Assembly (NCBI GenBank): GCA_036874045.1
Contig: JAZBRI010000011.1
Location: 2,046,001 to 2,110,000 of the forward strand
DNA from: Cymodocea nodosa
Lineage: Eukaryota > Streptophyta > Magnoliopsida > Alismatales > Cymodoceaceae
Direction of reading: 5' to 3'
Length of the DNA: 64,000 nt
The notes under the pieces were generated by a model. The model made no database searches. It was not told the origin of the DNA and saw nothing but the letters and a program-made list of their open reading frames with translations. A program made the translations under genes and the position numbers. Below are positions 10,773 through 22,181 of this stretch, piece after piece (position 1 is the stretch's first letter; every line of letters begins with the position of its first letter).

Positions 10773-12008
10773 GAATTGGAATGTGAGGTAAAGAATGATG
10801 AGCTTTGAACTTGGATTCTGTGGTATCCATGATATCTCACCCAAAGAAGCAACGTTTATTGGTGGTTACAAATATTTTTTAGATTCAAATATCATCATCT
10901 ACGAATTTTATTAAATGATTAAGATTATAGGTTTTTAGTGCTATAGTCCCAAATATAAAATATCTAAATAGGTGTTGGATATAAATAGTTTAGGAAATCT
11001 GTCCGATTTCCGAAAAGTGAATGCCCCGCACTTCAACTTTTATTTTAAGATTCATATATTCAAAAATCGATATTCACACAAGTATTCATGCACTCAATCA
11101 TAAAACGTCAAAACCTACATAAGAGCTGACTAAAATTCATGAAAATTTAATAAAATGAATTTTAAACATCAATATTTAATAAAGGCAAGTCCCACTATGA
11201 AGGTTCATCCTCTTATGGCTTGTCCCAAGCCTGAATAAAAGAGGAGAGTTAGCATTAGGTTGATATCTAGTTGTAAATATTTGTCAAACTCTATATGAAC
11301 ATGAATCATATAGATAATCTATTGAAGTACAACACTCGTAGTGACATACCATGGTGGACCTCAAGTGGATTGAAAAGGAAAACAAGAGGAAAGCGTCACA
11401 CAGGGTATAAGGTTCTTAAGCAAGGGGCACTGCATTGGCGCCTAAATGTAAATGAAAATAATTAAAAGTTCTTATATATTGATGGACGAGTGTGGGTGAA
11501 AGAGTTAGTTGAAAACACCAAAATTAGGTTAGCAACTTACATCTCATGATCTTTCACGAGCTCTCTGTCTCATGATTTTTCATAAGTTATCTTGTAATGG
11601 ATTTCAATTTTAACGCAAAATTAAATGGTTTTCCATGGTTCTTGAAAAGAAAGTTGACACATAAACCGATTTTATCATAAAAAGCAGGAATCTATGGCAA
11701 TACTTGGAACCATATTTTGTAGAAAAAAGATTGCTTTAAATAAATAGTTCTAAATGCAGCATCAATTAGTTTAACTAGTTGATTGTGTGGTCAACTTTCT
11801 TATGTTAGTTTTCATGATACAAAGCTGGATAATAAATATATTATAGCATATATCAAGGTTTTTTCTAACACAAAATCTTCAATCCTTTGTGGGGCATGTG
11901 CCCAAACACTAAGCAAATTACAAAGAGAGGGGGTGAGGCACGTCCTGTGTGTAGGGATAGGCCACCTATCAAGAACAAGTTGTCCTTTCACCTCTATGGA
12001 TAGCTTAT
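10773..12008. other. Intergenic, one possible LINE-like leader fragment
   Basis: Downstream of the peptide gene, TAATAATTT near 10761-10770 could serve polyadenylation. The part at 11180-11460 (AAGTCCCACTATGAAGG, CCCAAGCCTGAATAAAAGAG, GTAGTGACATACCATGGTGG, GGCACTGCATTGGCGCC) resembles the non-coding leader of a plant LINE family as I recall it. No reverse transcriptase follows. The frame at 11783-12025 (80 codons) has no recognisable domain and is not called. Confidence 0.25.
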
Positions 12009-14269
12009 TGTTCGGTTGTTTGTAAAGTTAAATTAGAAAACCTATATTATTCAATCAAACCTTGTCTATTATATATATTAATAATTTTTTTTAAGATAAC
12101 AAACACCTTTTCATACAAATTAGATATTAAATCTAATTTGTATTTTTAACTGTAAGTGCACAATGTATATTGTATTTGTGTGTAAGTACAAGTCGATCTC
12201 ATAAAGATTAATTAAGAATTTTGTATTATTTTAATTTTTATGTCAAAGTTTATGTGTTCAATTAAGCACTTCGTTAAGTTATTGTTAACTCAACGGACTT
12301 AGTTCGTAGAGTTACAGATAACTCAACAGACTAATCTCATGGACTCAAGTTAACTCCACAAGCCTACCTTTTTAGTTAAAGGCTGCTATTCATAGAGGAA
12401 TCTAGTCATCCATTAGGTGGTTCCATAGAATGCAAATAACATCAATTAAACTTTTTAATGTTAGTTAATCTGAGATTTGTCATTAATCAACATTAACATT
12501 CAAATATTTCAAATAGTAACCATTAAGATTTTTAAGCATTCTGTACGAATCAATTTTAGTAAACAATAAAACTATTTTCTATTTTTTGAATCAAACAAAC
12601 ATAAAACATTCACAATATTGACAATGATAACATTAATCACGATACAAAACAAACAATACAACACAATAATACTAAATGTAAACACAGATAATTAGTTATT
12701 TTTGTTTTAATATGTTCCTGAAGATAAGTGAAATGTGAAATGTAAAAATCTCTATCAATAGTAAAAACTTCCATCACTACATGTGACGCGATTACACCAT
12801 TGAAAACTTAATCACTTACAATCTTGCCTCCTCTCCTTATAGAATCGTGAATTAAGACTTATAAGTTGATATCCTCTTCAATATATTGGCATCAACCTGA
12901 AACCAAGGCTAGAAGCTTTACGATCTCTTGAGATATGAGTTGGTACTTGGTGAAAATGACTTCCCTTCTTGTGACGCGATCACTCCTTACAGTGGTTGTT
13001 AGTCACCATGTTTGACTCGAAATCGACTCGACATCTGGAAAGTATCATCATAGACCTTCAATGGTTGGTTGGTGATTTTTGGTGGTGTTGTGGAGTTTCA
13101 AGGAACTTCTGACGCTTCTTGTAGTTAGCACGGTCCTCCACCTTTACACACACTTCACTTCGTCTTTGTCCTTTTCTTTTATATTCTTTCAGTAGTAGCT
13201 GCTTCTACCTAAATGATCGATTGGATTTCCCTCATTCGTATTAACGATAGTGATTTCTTCTTCATTCCATGAGTTAATTCCTGCATGATACGTGCAATCA
13301 TGGTTTTCCTTCGAATTTCCTATTTCTACAACTGCTATAGTGGCATGTTAGAAAATAAGTGGTCCATGGAGTTAGTGTAACTCCATGGACTTACTTCATT
13401 GACTTAACTATAAAACACATGCAATAAAGAAATAACTTATAAGCTTATATTACTAACACAACGCGTTACCTTAATGTATATTCAAGTAACTCAATGCGTA
13501 TAGTTATGCTAACTTAACGAGTTAAACATGTGTAGCTCACGTGACAAAATAAAGCATTTAATTTCAACACATGCATAATTCTAACTTAACGAGTTCAGAT
13601 ATACAACTTACAATTTTTACTCGCTAACTCAACGAGTTCTTACATGATCTTTTTACACCTTTAAACCTGTAACTCTACGAGTTGGCACATGATCTTTCAA
13701 CAAAAAGAACACTAACTCAACAAGTTGTTACTGTGCACCTATACATGATATAAATATATGCAAATAAAATAGATCATGCTTAATACTATAAAACCACACT
13801 TAAATAAGGTTTTTAGATCACGACATGTGTCCTTAGTAAGTTTTATGAAAAAAATATATTTCAGATACTTGTAAACCTAACTATCCAATGCTTAGAGGTA
13901 TTTTGGATAGTTATCATCTAACTTACTGAAAATTCACTTAAGTCATAAATTAAGTTTACAATATGTGTATTCCAGGAAATAATAAAGTATTCTTTTAAGT
14001 GTTTAAAACATAACTATCTGGTACAAGAAATGTAACTCTCCAAAATAATAGACATTTCGAATACTTAAGAATTACAAAGCTTGTAACTCACCGATAGTTC
14101 AAAAATATACTTAATTAACACTAATTCCTTGAAATTATGTAGATTCTTTCATTAAAGCATATAATAGTGCAATTATAACATAATGACTTAATTCTCATAT
14201 GATAAGCTAAATATTATGCAATTAACAATTATTTAACTGTTATTATTATGCATTTTTTCATTCTAAACA
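12009..14269 (-). mobile_element. 3' LTR of family B (Athila-like), minus strand
   Basis: The reverse complement starts TGTTTAGAATGAAAAAATGC at 14269, directly after a purine-rich tract GTATGGGGGAAG (14270-14281 on the + strand as its complement). It is therefore the 3' LTR of a minus-strand element. The leader segment with the conserved ATG..GTGAAAATG..TCC stretch is at 12930-13100. The other end is placed at 12009 (TGTTCGG on the + strand), by comparison with the precisely bounded solo LTR at 40297. The last 100 bp there are diverged. Confidence 0.7.
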
Positions 14270-14901
14270 CTTCCCCCATACTTAACTTTTACTAGTCCCT
14301 TAGCAAACTACTAAGATCTAACTAGTTGGTCTTTCTAAAGTGCTAAAACTAATTCTTCATTTTGTATCTTCAAAATACTAAGATTAGATTAATATAAAGA
14401 TATTCTATATAATTTAGTAATCTAATTTAACATTGTTTTCTCCTCTCCAACCTGCAAATATATTTAAAATACATGTAAATTACATACAAAATATACTAGC
14501 ATCACATAGGTGGTAGTTATATTATCAATTTTTTTCTTTTCAAACATCTATTATCCTAAATTTTCCAATATGATTTCCAAAATAAATTTCAACTACATAC
14601 GAATCAAAACACAATTCAACTCAATATGATTAAAACAAGAAGAATAATGAATTGTATCTCAAATAAACAACTTCAAAAGTCTAATTCTAGATTCAAACTT
14701 TAGTAATTATAGATAATAGAGAATATAATCAATTAAAAAGATATCTATATCTTCACAAAACACTTTATCTTTTCAGAACAGTATATGCATATTTTTACTT
14801 TAAAAGTTAATTTGAAAAGTTTGAATCATGCAAGAGCTTTCTAGTGTACCCATGTATCGAGCTTTCAATCAATAATCCCATATCTAATCAGGATCTTAGG
14901 T
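14270..14901 (-). mobile_element. 3' internal fragment and polypurine tract of a B element
   Basis: Next to the 3' LTR is the complement of AGTTAAGTATGGGGGAAG. Upstream in the minus sense, GGGACTAGTAAAAG fits the 3' end of Athila-type elements. The block at 14560-14690 matches 42455-42580, which places this sequence in the 3' non-coding part of the B family. No ORF. The fragment is cut at 14901 by the next B LTR. Confidence 0.65.
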
Positions 14902-16924
14902 TGTATTTAGAATGAAAAAGTGCATAATATTAACAGTTAAATGATGGTTAATTGCATCATATTTAGCTTATCATATGAGAATTAAGTCATTATGTTATAA
15001 TTGCACTGTTATATGTTTTAATCAAAGAATGTACATAATTTCAGGGAATTAATGTTAATTTAGTACATTTCTGAACTATCGATAAATTGCAGGTTGTGAA
15101 ATTCTTAAGTATCCAAATTTTCTGTTATTTCAAAGAGTTATGTGTAATGTACTGGACAGTTATGTTTTAAAGAATATTTTATTATTTCCTGAAGTACATA
15201 TGTCGAAACCATAATGCATAACTTAAGTGGATTTTCGGTAAGTTATCTGTTAACTATCTGAAATGCATCTAGGCATCAAATAGTTAGGTTTTTAAGTATC
15301 CAAAATATTTGTAATCGTTAAGTTAGAATTATGCACGTGTTGAATTTAAATGCTTTAGTATATCACGTGAGATGCACAAGTTTAACTCGTTAAGTTAGCA
15401 TAACTGTACGCATTGAGTTACGTGAATACACACTAAGGTAACGTGTTATGTTAGTGACTTATTTCTTTATTGCATGTGCTTTATAGTTAAATCAACGAAG
15501 TAAGTCCGTTGAGTTATCTGTAACTCTACAGACCATTTATTTTCTAATATGCCACTATAGCGATTACAGAAACAGGACATTCGAAGGAAAACCACGATTG
15601 CATGTATCACGCAGGAATTCACTCATGGAAGGGAGAAGAAATCACCATCGTTGATATGAATGAAGGAAATCCAACCGATCATCTAAGCAGATGCAGTTAC
15701 CACTAAAGAAATATAAAAGAAAATGAGAAAAAATGAAGAAGTGTGTGTGTGCGGAGGAGGACAAACCGAGCTATCTATAGGCAGTGTCGGAAGTTCCCTA
15801 AAGTTCCACACCAACCATCACCACTACCACCATAATCACCAACCATCGAAGGTCTGTGAGGATACTTTCCTGATGTCGGGTCGATTTCGAGCCAAACACG
15901 GTGCTTGACAACCATTGTGAGGAGTGATCGCATCGCGGGAAGGGAAGCCATTTTCACCAAGCACCGACTCATATCTCAGGAGATCGTAAAGCTTCTAGCC
16001 TAGGTTTCGGGTTAATGCTAGTATGTTGAAGAGGAGATCATCTTGCAATTCTGGACTCGTGATTCTATAGGGAGAGGAGGCAGAATTGTAAGTGATTAAG
16101 TTTTCAGTGGTGTAATCGCGTCGCATGTAGTGACAGAAGTATTTACTATCGATAGAGAATTTTTACATTTCACCTTTCGCCCATTTTCATGAACATCTCA
16201 AAACAAAAATACTAAAAACAACAACTTATCTGTGTTTGTATTTCGTATTTAAGTGTTGTATTGTTTGTTTTGTATTGTGATTAAAGTTATCATTGTTAGT
16301 ATTGTGAATGTTTTATGTTTGTTTCATTCAGAAAATAGATAATAGTTTTACAGTTTACTGAAATTGATTCGTTCAAAATACTTAAAGATTTTAATGGTTA
16401 CTGTTTGAAATATCTGAATGTTAGTATGGCTTAATGATAAATCTAATGTTCACTAACATTAAAGAGTTTAATTGATGTTATTTACAATCTGTGGAACCGC
16501 CCAATAGTTGGCCGAATTCCTCTGTAAATAGTAGTATAAAACTAGAAAGATAGGCTTGTGGAGTTAACTTAAGTCCATAAGATTAGTTCGTTGTGTTAAC
16601 TGTAACCCAACGGAGTGATTACTAAACACATTAAGTATAATAAAAAATGGAACAGTACACAATTCTCAATCAATTCTCTATGGGATCGACTTGTACTTGC
16701 ACACAAATACAATATACACTATGCACTTGCAATTAAAATACAAATTGGAATTAATATCTAATTTGTGTGAAAGGTTGTTTGTTTACTTCTAAAATGAAAT
16801 TATTGATATAAGCACAAGGATAAATTAACCAAGTAAAAACAGAAGTTAACAAATGCAAGTTTTCTGGCGATGTTACCTATGAACTAAACAAGTTCTCTAG
16901 TGCCGCCTAAAGCTAACCCAAACA
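14902..16924 (+). mobile_element. 5' LTR of family B (Athila-like gypsy)
   Basis: Starts TGTATTTAGAATGAAAAAG (one extra base against the family start) and ends ..CTAACCCAAACA before a primer-binding site. U3 holds words TCGTTAAGTTAG, GTTGAGTTA and TTTCGGTAAGTTA. The TATA box is at 15712-15720, followed by the conserved leader 15740-16170. The 3' end contains two diverged copies of the primer-site motif (near 16859-16880 and 16890-16912) ahead of the real one. The downstream internal region encodes Athila-type gag-pol. Confidence 0.85.
15712..15720 (+). promoter_or_regulatory. TATA box of the B LTR
   Basis: TATAAAAGA in the middle of the LTR. Equivalent boxes occur in the B LTRs near 2661, 8743 and, on the minus strand, 58088. 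Transcription would start about 30 bp downstream, so the conserved leader lies in R/U5. Confidence 0.55.
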
Positions 16925-16932
16925 AGTTTTTC

Positions 16933-16950
16933 TAGCGTCGTTGTTGGGGA
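16933..16950 (+). other. Primer-binding site, tRNA-Asp type, mutated
   Basis: TAGCGTCGTTGTTGGGGA, 8 nt after the LTR end. It differs from the Athila-type site TGGCGTCGTTGCCGGGG at a few C-to-T or G-to-A positions, as expected after methylated-cytosine decay. Confidence 0.6.
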
Positions 16951-17005
16951 ATTGAGAAGCTAAGCAATTGTAAGAGCTGTTTTGTTTTAATAGCAAGAGT
17001 GTTGT

Positions 17006-17959
17006 GTGTTTTCTTCTATAATTGAGAATATGGAATATGCTTATGCTCAAAGATTTCTGAAACCTATAGTTAGCATATGTGAATTCTATAATTCTGAAGG
17101 TCACGACATTTTTGATTGTTTGAAACTAAGACATTTGCAGATGGTTAGATCACATGAACAACAAATAAATTATCTTCAATATAATAGAGCCGAGTATGAG
17201 AATCATATGGTTTACCCAACTAATAGTCAGTATAGAATGTGTAATATGTTGAGAGACACGAAAGTTTGGGATAGGTATGACAGACTGGAGCGTAGTATAA
17301 AGCAAAACATGGACAAACTGGAACACTTTATGTGTCAGCAACAAGAAGTCAACCAATTAAACTATAAGGAAGCATATTCAGAACTTAAAATGGATATCAT
17401 TTACGAAACTAAAAAAACCATAATGAAAATTGATCAAAAATTGAATGCAATGAGATTAGATGATTTGGAAAGAAAACTAAAAGCATTGGATGAATATACA
17501 ATGAAAATACAAGTTATGCAACAAGACAATGAAAATTATAATGTTATAGATCTGCATAATTTACAAGATATACAGACAAAAGAAAATACTAATGTAAGAG
17601 AATTCAAAGAATGCACCTTAAAACTAAAAACAATTGAAGATCATAATCATGAAAATGATATACAAGAACATCATGAGAGTAATGAAAATTTGGAAGATGT
17701 ATGTATAACACTAAGATCTAGAACTAATATACCACCAAGAATTCAAAATGAAAATAATATGAAGGTGGATAAGAGCAAAAATCAAAATGATAATGAGAAT
17801 GTAATATCCAAAAATATAGAAATCAATGAAGAACAATCTGAATCTGCTAATGAGACTAAAAATGATCAAACAAATCAAATGAAAGAAAAAGAATATTTTA
17901 AATCACAATCATTAACACCCTATCCTGAAAGATTACAACAAACAATACCTGAAAAATAA
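17006..17959 (+). pseudogene. Athila-type gag C-terminal region (zinc-knuckle part)
   Basis: An open stretch of 317 codons beginning near the PBS. The N-terminus carries a damaged zinc knuckle, CEFYNSEGHDIFDC, where the second Cys is Tyr; the copy at 56749 keeps CEFCNSEGHDISDC. A long acidic, Asn/Glu-rich coiled-coil-like linker follows (residues 80-300), then ITLRSRTNIPP and PYPERLQ, the segment that precedes the Athila protease. The capsid (retrotrans_gag) domain that normally comes first is missing: only about 60 bp separate the PBS from this ORF. The frame continues past stops at 17957, 18018 and 18077 into the protease. Confidence 0.75.
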
Positions 17960-18868
17960 GAAAAAATTAGAGAAATTTTTGAAAGAGTACAAGTTAACAT
18001 TCCTTTGTTAGATCTATTGTAGAAAATGCCACCTTGTGCTAAATTTTTGAAGGATTGGTGTACTAAGAAACGAGAGTGAAAAGTTCTTAGGAATGTCTTT
18101 TTAGCTGAGCAAAGTAGTTCACTATTTCTGCCACAAATTCCTAAAAAGTTATCTGATCCTGGAATCCCTGTTATATCTTGCACCATAGGAATTATCATTC
18201 TAGAAAGAACCTTAATAGACTTAGATGCAGGTATAAATGTTATGCCAAGTGATATATTTGCATCCTTAGGATTAGAAGGCTTAACTCCTACTAGTACGGT
18301 TATTCAATTAGTTGATAGAAGTATAAGATACCCTAGAGGAAAAATAGAGGATGTCTTAATTAAAATCAAAAACTTTATATATCCTATTGATATTGTAATT
18401 TTAGATTCTCAACAAATTAAGCATAAAAATAATGATACATCTTTAATTTTGGGAAGACCATTTTTAGCAATATCAAGGGCTGTTATAAATTGTAAAAGTG
18501 GAGTAATGAAGTTATCATATGGCAATGAGGATACACAATTAAACATTTTCAAACTAGAAAAGTTTGAGGAGTTAGAAATGTCCTTACATATCATAGACTT
18601 TTTAGAGGATGAAGGAGATATGTTAGATGATGTGATTCAAGAAGAATTAAATAGGCAACTCAATTTTGAAACTTTAGAGGAAAGTGAAAGCATAAATATA
18701 GAAGGAGATCAAGAAGAAATTAATTTAGAAAATGAGGATGTTCAATTAGGAGCTCTAGCTTCAGATGGGCAACAACTAGAATTAAAACCTTTACCTCCTA
18801 AATTAACCTATATATTTCTGAAAGAAAAACGAACATGTCCAATCATTATTGCTTTAGATTTAAAATAG
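17960..18868 (+). pseudogene. Athila-type aspartic protease region
   Basis: Same frame as the upstream gag part, interrupted by stops, then open from 18242. Around 18150-18270 it reads DPGIPVISCTIG, RTLIDLDAGINVMPSDIF. The usual protease motif is D-L-G-A; here the Gly is Asp, which would inactivate it. Then come SLGLEGLTPTSTVIQLVDRS and ILGRPFLAIS, both typical of gypsy proteases of this lineage. An acidic linker (residues 115-190) leads to the RT. The stop at 18866-18868 separates it from the RT, which continues in the same frame. Confidence 0.75.
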
Positions 18869-19449
18869 GATCAAATTGCTAAATTAAAAGATGTAGTAAA
18901 AACTTATAAAGAAGCCATAGGATGGACTATGATTGATATAAAAGGGTTAAGTGCAACTTTATGCTATCACCAAATATATTTAGAAGAGAATGCTAAACCA
19001 GTTAGAATTCCTGAGAGGAGATTAAATCCAAACCTTAAAGAAGTAGTCAGGAAGGAAATAGTGAAATGGTTAGATAATGACATAACTTATCCGATTTTTG
19101 ATAGCTCATGGGTTAGTCCAATCCATGTAGTTCCCAAGAAATCAGGATTAACAGTTATTAGGAATGAAAGTCAAGACTTGATACCTACTAGAATTCAATC
19201 AGGCTGGAGAGTGTGTATAGACTATAGAAAGCTGAATGCTGTGACTAGGAAAGATCATTTTCCCTTACCTTTTATAGATCAAATGCAAGAAAGATTAGCA
19301 AGGCAAGAATATTTTTGTTTCCTAGACGAGTATTCAATATATAACCAAGTTTCAGTAGCATTAGAGGATCAAGAGAAAATAACTTTCACCTGTCCTAATG
19401 GAACTTAAGCTTTTAAGAGAATGTCATTCGGATTATGCAATGCACCAGC
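18869..19449 (+). pseudogene. Athila-type reverse transcriptase, N-terminal third
   Basis: Reads PERRLNPNLKEVVRKEIVKW, then SSWVSPIHVVPKKSGLTVI, GWRVCIDYRKLNAVTRKDHF and PLPFIDQMQERLA, the fingers/palm start of gypsy RTs in the Athila lineage. It matches the minus-strand copy at 54823-54300 closely. Similarity stops abruptly at about 19449, after LCNAPA. The catalytic YxDD-type motif, RNase H and integrase are absent, and family A internal sequence follows. It is a truncated, dead copy. Confidence 0.8.
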
Positions 19450-21645
19450 CATGAAGTTCCAGGTACTTGGTTCAAGAAAATATTTTGAGTGGACAAAAGG
19501 TTAGAAGAACTTTATAGAGATTACTTCTTTTCTCAGGATATATTAGATGAAGTTAGACAAGAACTTCAACATACTGATGCAAGTATTACATACATGGGTA
19601 TTCGAAGTAAATATGATAGAGAATACAGAATGAAATGAGCTGAGATTGCATTTTTGGAATAGTATGCAAAATATTTGGAAAAAGGTGTAGGTTCATCAAA
19701 TAGAACTCCTCAAACTCCTATAAACGGTACAAGACTACATGCATTTGAGGAAGAGCATGAATCAGCTATCCCTACTCCTTTATATTCAAAACAAGTAGAA
19801 TCAGATATTGCTGTAGACAAAACAAAAGTTGACAGTCTTCGAAAGGCCGTTGCAATAGAAAGTGCCTTAGAAGAATTAAAGCAGAAAACTTTTATGGAGC
19901 AATTTGAAAAGAAAACAGCAATACTTGAAAAGGAGAAACAAAAATGTTATAGAAGAAGGAAAGTCAGAAAAATTATGTCTAAGGAAACAAAGTCTATTGA
20001 AAAAGGAAAATTAGATGAAAATTTATTTTCAAAGAACAATGTATGTCTAGACATTGTACCTTATTGTGCATCTGATAAACTCTTTAGTTTTAAACACACT
20101 GAAACTGATGAAGATAATGAGACTTTATTTTCCTTTGCTAGAAAGCTTGAGAAGAAATCCAAGTCAAATATAAGCTCAAGTTTTTCTATTAGTACAAGTC
20201 CTGATGATGCAGAAATTGACAAATCAGAGCATCAAGCACTTGACATTGAACAAGTTATTGCAGATATAATTGACAATGTTGAGGTAGTAACTAGTTCAAA
20301 GGCTGAATTGTCTGGAGTAGCAGATATTGAAATTGTTAAGACTCCGGAAGAGCTAAAAGTTAACTGGCCTTCTATGGAATCTATAAAAGCAGAGTCTGAG
20401 AATTCACAGCATGAATCAATGAAATTATCTGTTGAACAAAATGAACAATTACAGACAGATACACCGGCTGTAGAATTTATGAAAAAATTGTACTCTGAAC
20501 ATTCTATAGAGACTGAACAGATGAATGTTGAGTATATTGACAATGTTCCTAACACTGTTGAAGCTAAAGAATCAAGCTTACCTGAGCAGCTTCAAGATAA
20601 TATTTTGGAAGAGGAACAACATGACATTCATTTTGAAGAAGAGGTTCCTGAAGATGAATTAAACTCTGAATCACGGCTTCAGGTATCACCTTCTTTGTGT
20701 ACAATATTAAAAATTCAAGGTAATGCAATTCATTTTAGATCTGAAGAAGCATTGCAGAAATACAATAATCTGATTACATGTCAGATTCTGCATGCTCGTC
20801 CAATAAAATTCAGAAATTTGATGGAAATAAGAGATCTGTTTGAGTTTCAATGCCTCATTAAATTCTTGCCAGTAGGAACGAAATGGAAGCAATACACAAA
20901 GCTTATTGCAGCTTTTTATAGCAATCTAGTCAAGAATGGAAATTTTCTGAAAACTCAAATAAATGAACAGGAGTTTATATTGTCTCCTGAGTTAATTTTT
21001 GAAGTTTTAGGATTAAAGAATGAAGGTGTTGTTGTTACTAATAGATTTGACATAATAAGACAATTGGAATGGAACATTCAGTCTTTATCAAAAATTCCAG
21101 ATGTATATTCTAAAATGAGATTAATGGAAAATCTGAATGCAGAGGCAAGGTTTATTGCAAATATCTTACATGCAAATTTATTTCAGAGAGTTGGACATAA
21201 TATGGAAGTCAGCAGAAGTTGTTTATATGCAACTTATAGCTTGCTGAATAGAATTCAAATCAATTGGTTTGATGTTTTCACTTCTCAACTACAGCATATG
21301 AGTTCAAAGTTATTTTATGGTGATGCTGTATGTAGAATCCTTGCAAGCCAATTGAATTTATCCGACTGGCCCTCTGAAACTAAAGGCATGAGAGCATTTA
21401 GTGTCAAAGATTTGCAAAAATTCCAAGCCATGCATAAACCTCAACGACAACAATAACAACAACCTGATACAGACCATATACAACAACAACAACAACAACA
21501 ACAAAGTTATTCAGTTCAAGCAGAACAGCAAACCCAGCTACCTCCTGACTTAGATGCAGTGCTTAACGACATCAGAAATGATATTAGGCATCTAGGAGAT
21601 AAAATATGTAATGCTATAAGTGATATTCTTAGGAGGGGTCGATAA
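19450..21645 (+). pseudogene. Family A env-position ORF with putative plant transposon protein domain
   Basis: The frame is open from 19663 to 21456 (a TTG at 19675 is the first start-like codon). It continues past single stops on both sides: upstream to about 19500 with two stops (ELYRDYFFSQDILDEVRQEL), and downstream through a CAA-repeat polyglutamine tract to 21645. The N-terminal 340 residues are charged and low-complexity, Glu-rich. The C-terminal 240 residues carry a globular domain: KFRNLMEIRDLFEFQ, FYSNL, LSPELIFEVLGLKNEGVVV, LNAEARFIANILHANLFQR, YATYSLLNRIQINWFDVF. This pattern fits the family known as putative plant transposon protein (Pfam Transposase_32, named from memory). The tail ends in a short helix, AISDILRRGR. 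It lies between pol's expected position and the 3' LTR, the place of an env-like gene. Function unknown. The minus copy at 62752-64000 is very similar. Confidence 0.7.
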
Positions 21646-22181
21646 CTGTTTTTGTTTATTTCTAAATACAAAATGTAATGGTTGTATTACTTGTTTGATT
21701 CATTGAACAATACATTTTTCTGTAAATGTGTTCAATTATTATTCTTGTTTACAGAAATTGTTGTTGTAATTCTCTTATATATGTATATATATTCTTTGTA
21801 ATTATCTTTTTGATTAATGACAAAAAGGGGGAGAAATATTATAAAAAGATGATTATGATCTTAATTGCAGAGAAATATTATAAAAGGATGATTATGATCT
21901 TAATTGCATATATATATATTATAAAAGGAGATGCTATTGAATGGTTATTGTAATCTGACAGATGATAATTAGAAAACTGATACTTATATAATTATTGACA
22001 TTTGAGAGTTTTAGTTCTGAAAGGTAAAATTTACACAAACAATAGAAATAAGCTTAAGTGAACTTAAGTCAACAAACAAGTTTGTTGAATTAAAAGTTAA
22101 CCCAACGAAGGTGCTTTGTTGAGTTAAACATATTTCATAATTGATTTAATATGGTTTTGTCATCATCAAAAAGGGGGAGAT
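21646..22181 (+). mobile_element. Family A 3' non-coding tail with polypurine tracts
   Basis: Holds a first purine tract (CAAAAAGGGGGAGA, near 21820-21833) and the final one at 22168-22181 directly before the LTR. A short duplication, GATTATGATCTTAATTGCA, appears at 21851 and 21890. A CTTAAGTGAACTTAAG palindrome lies near 22051-22066. Confidence 0.8.

Noticed and set aside
11783-12025. 80-codon + ORF
   Set aside because: No domain, start context or conservation visible; runs into the B LTR boundary.
20232-20555. 107-codon minus ORF inside the A env-position ORF
   Set aside because: Antisense shadow of an acidic coding region; Ser-rich by composition.
17006-21645. One intact long retroviral-type polyprotein
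   Set aside because: Protease/RT and the later ORF belong to different families, and several stops break the frames.
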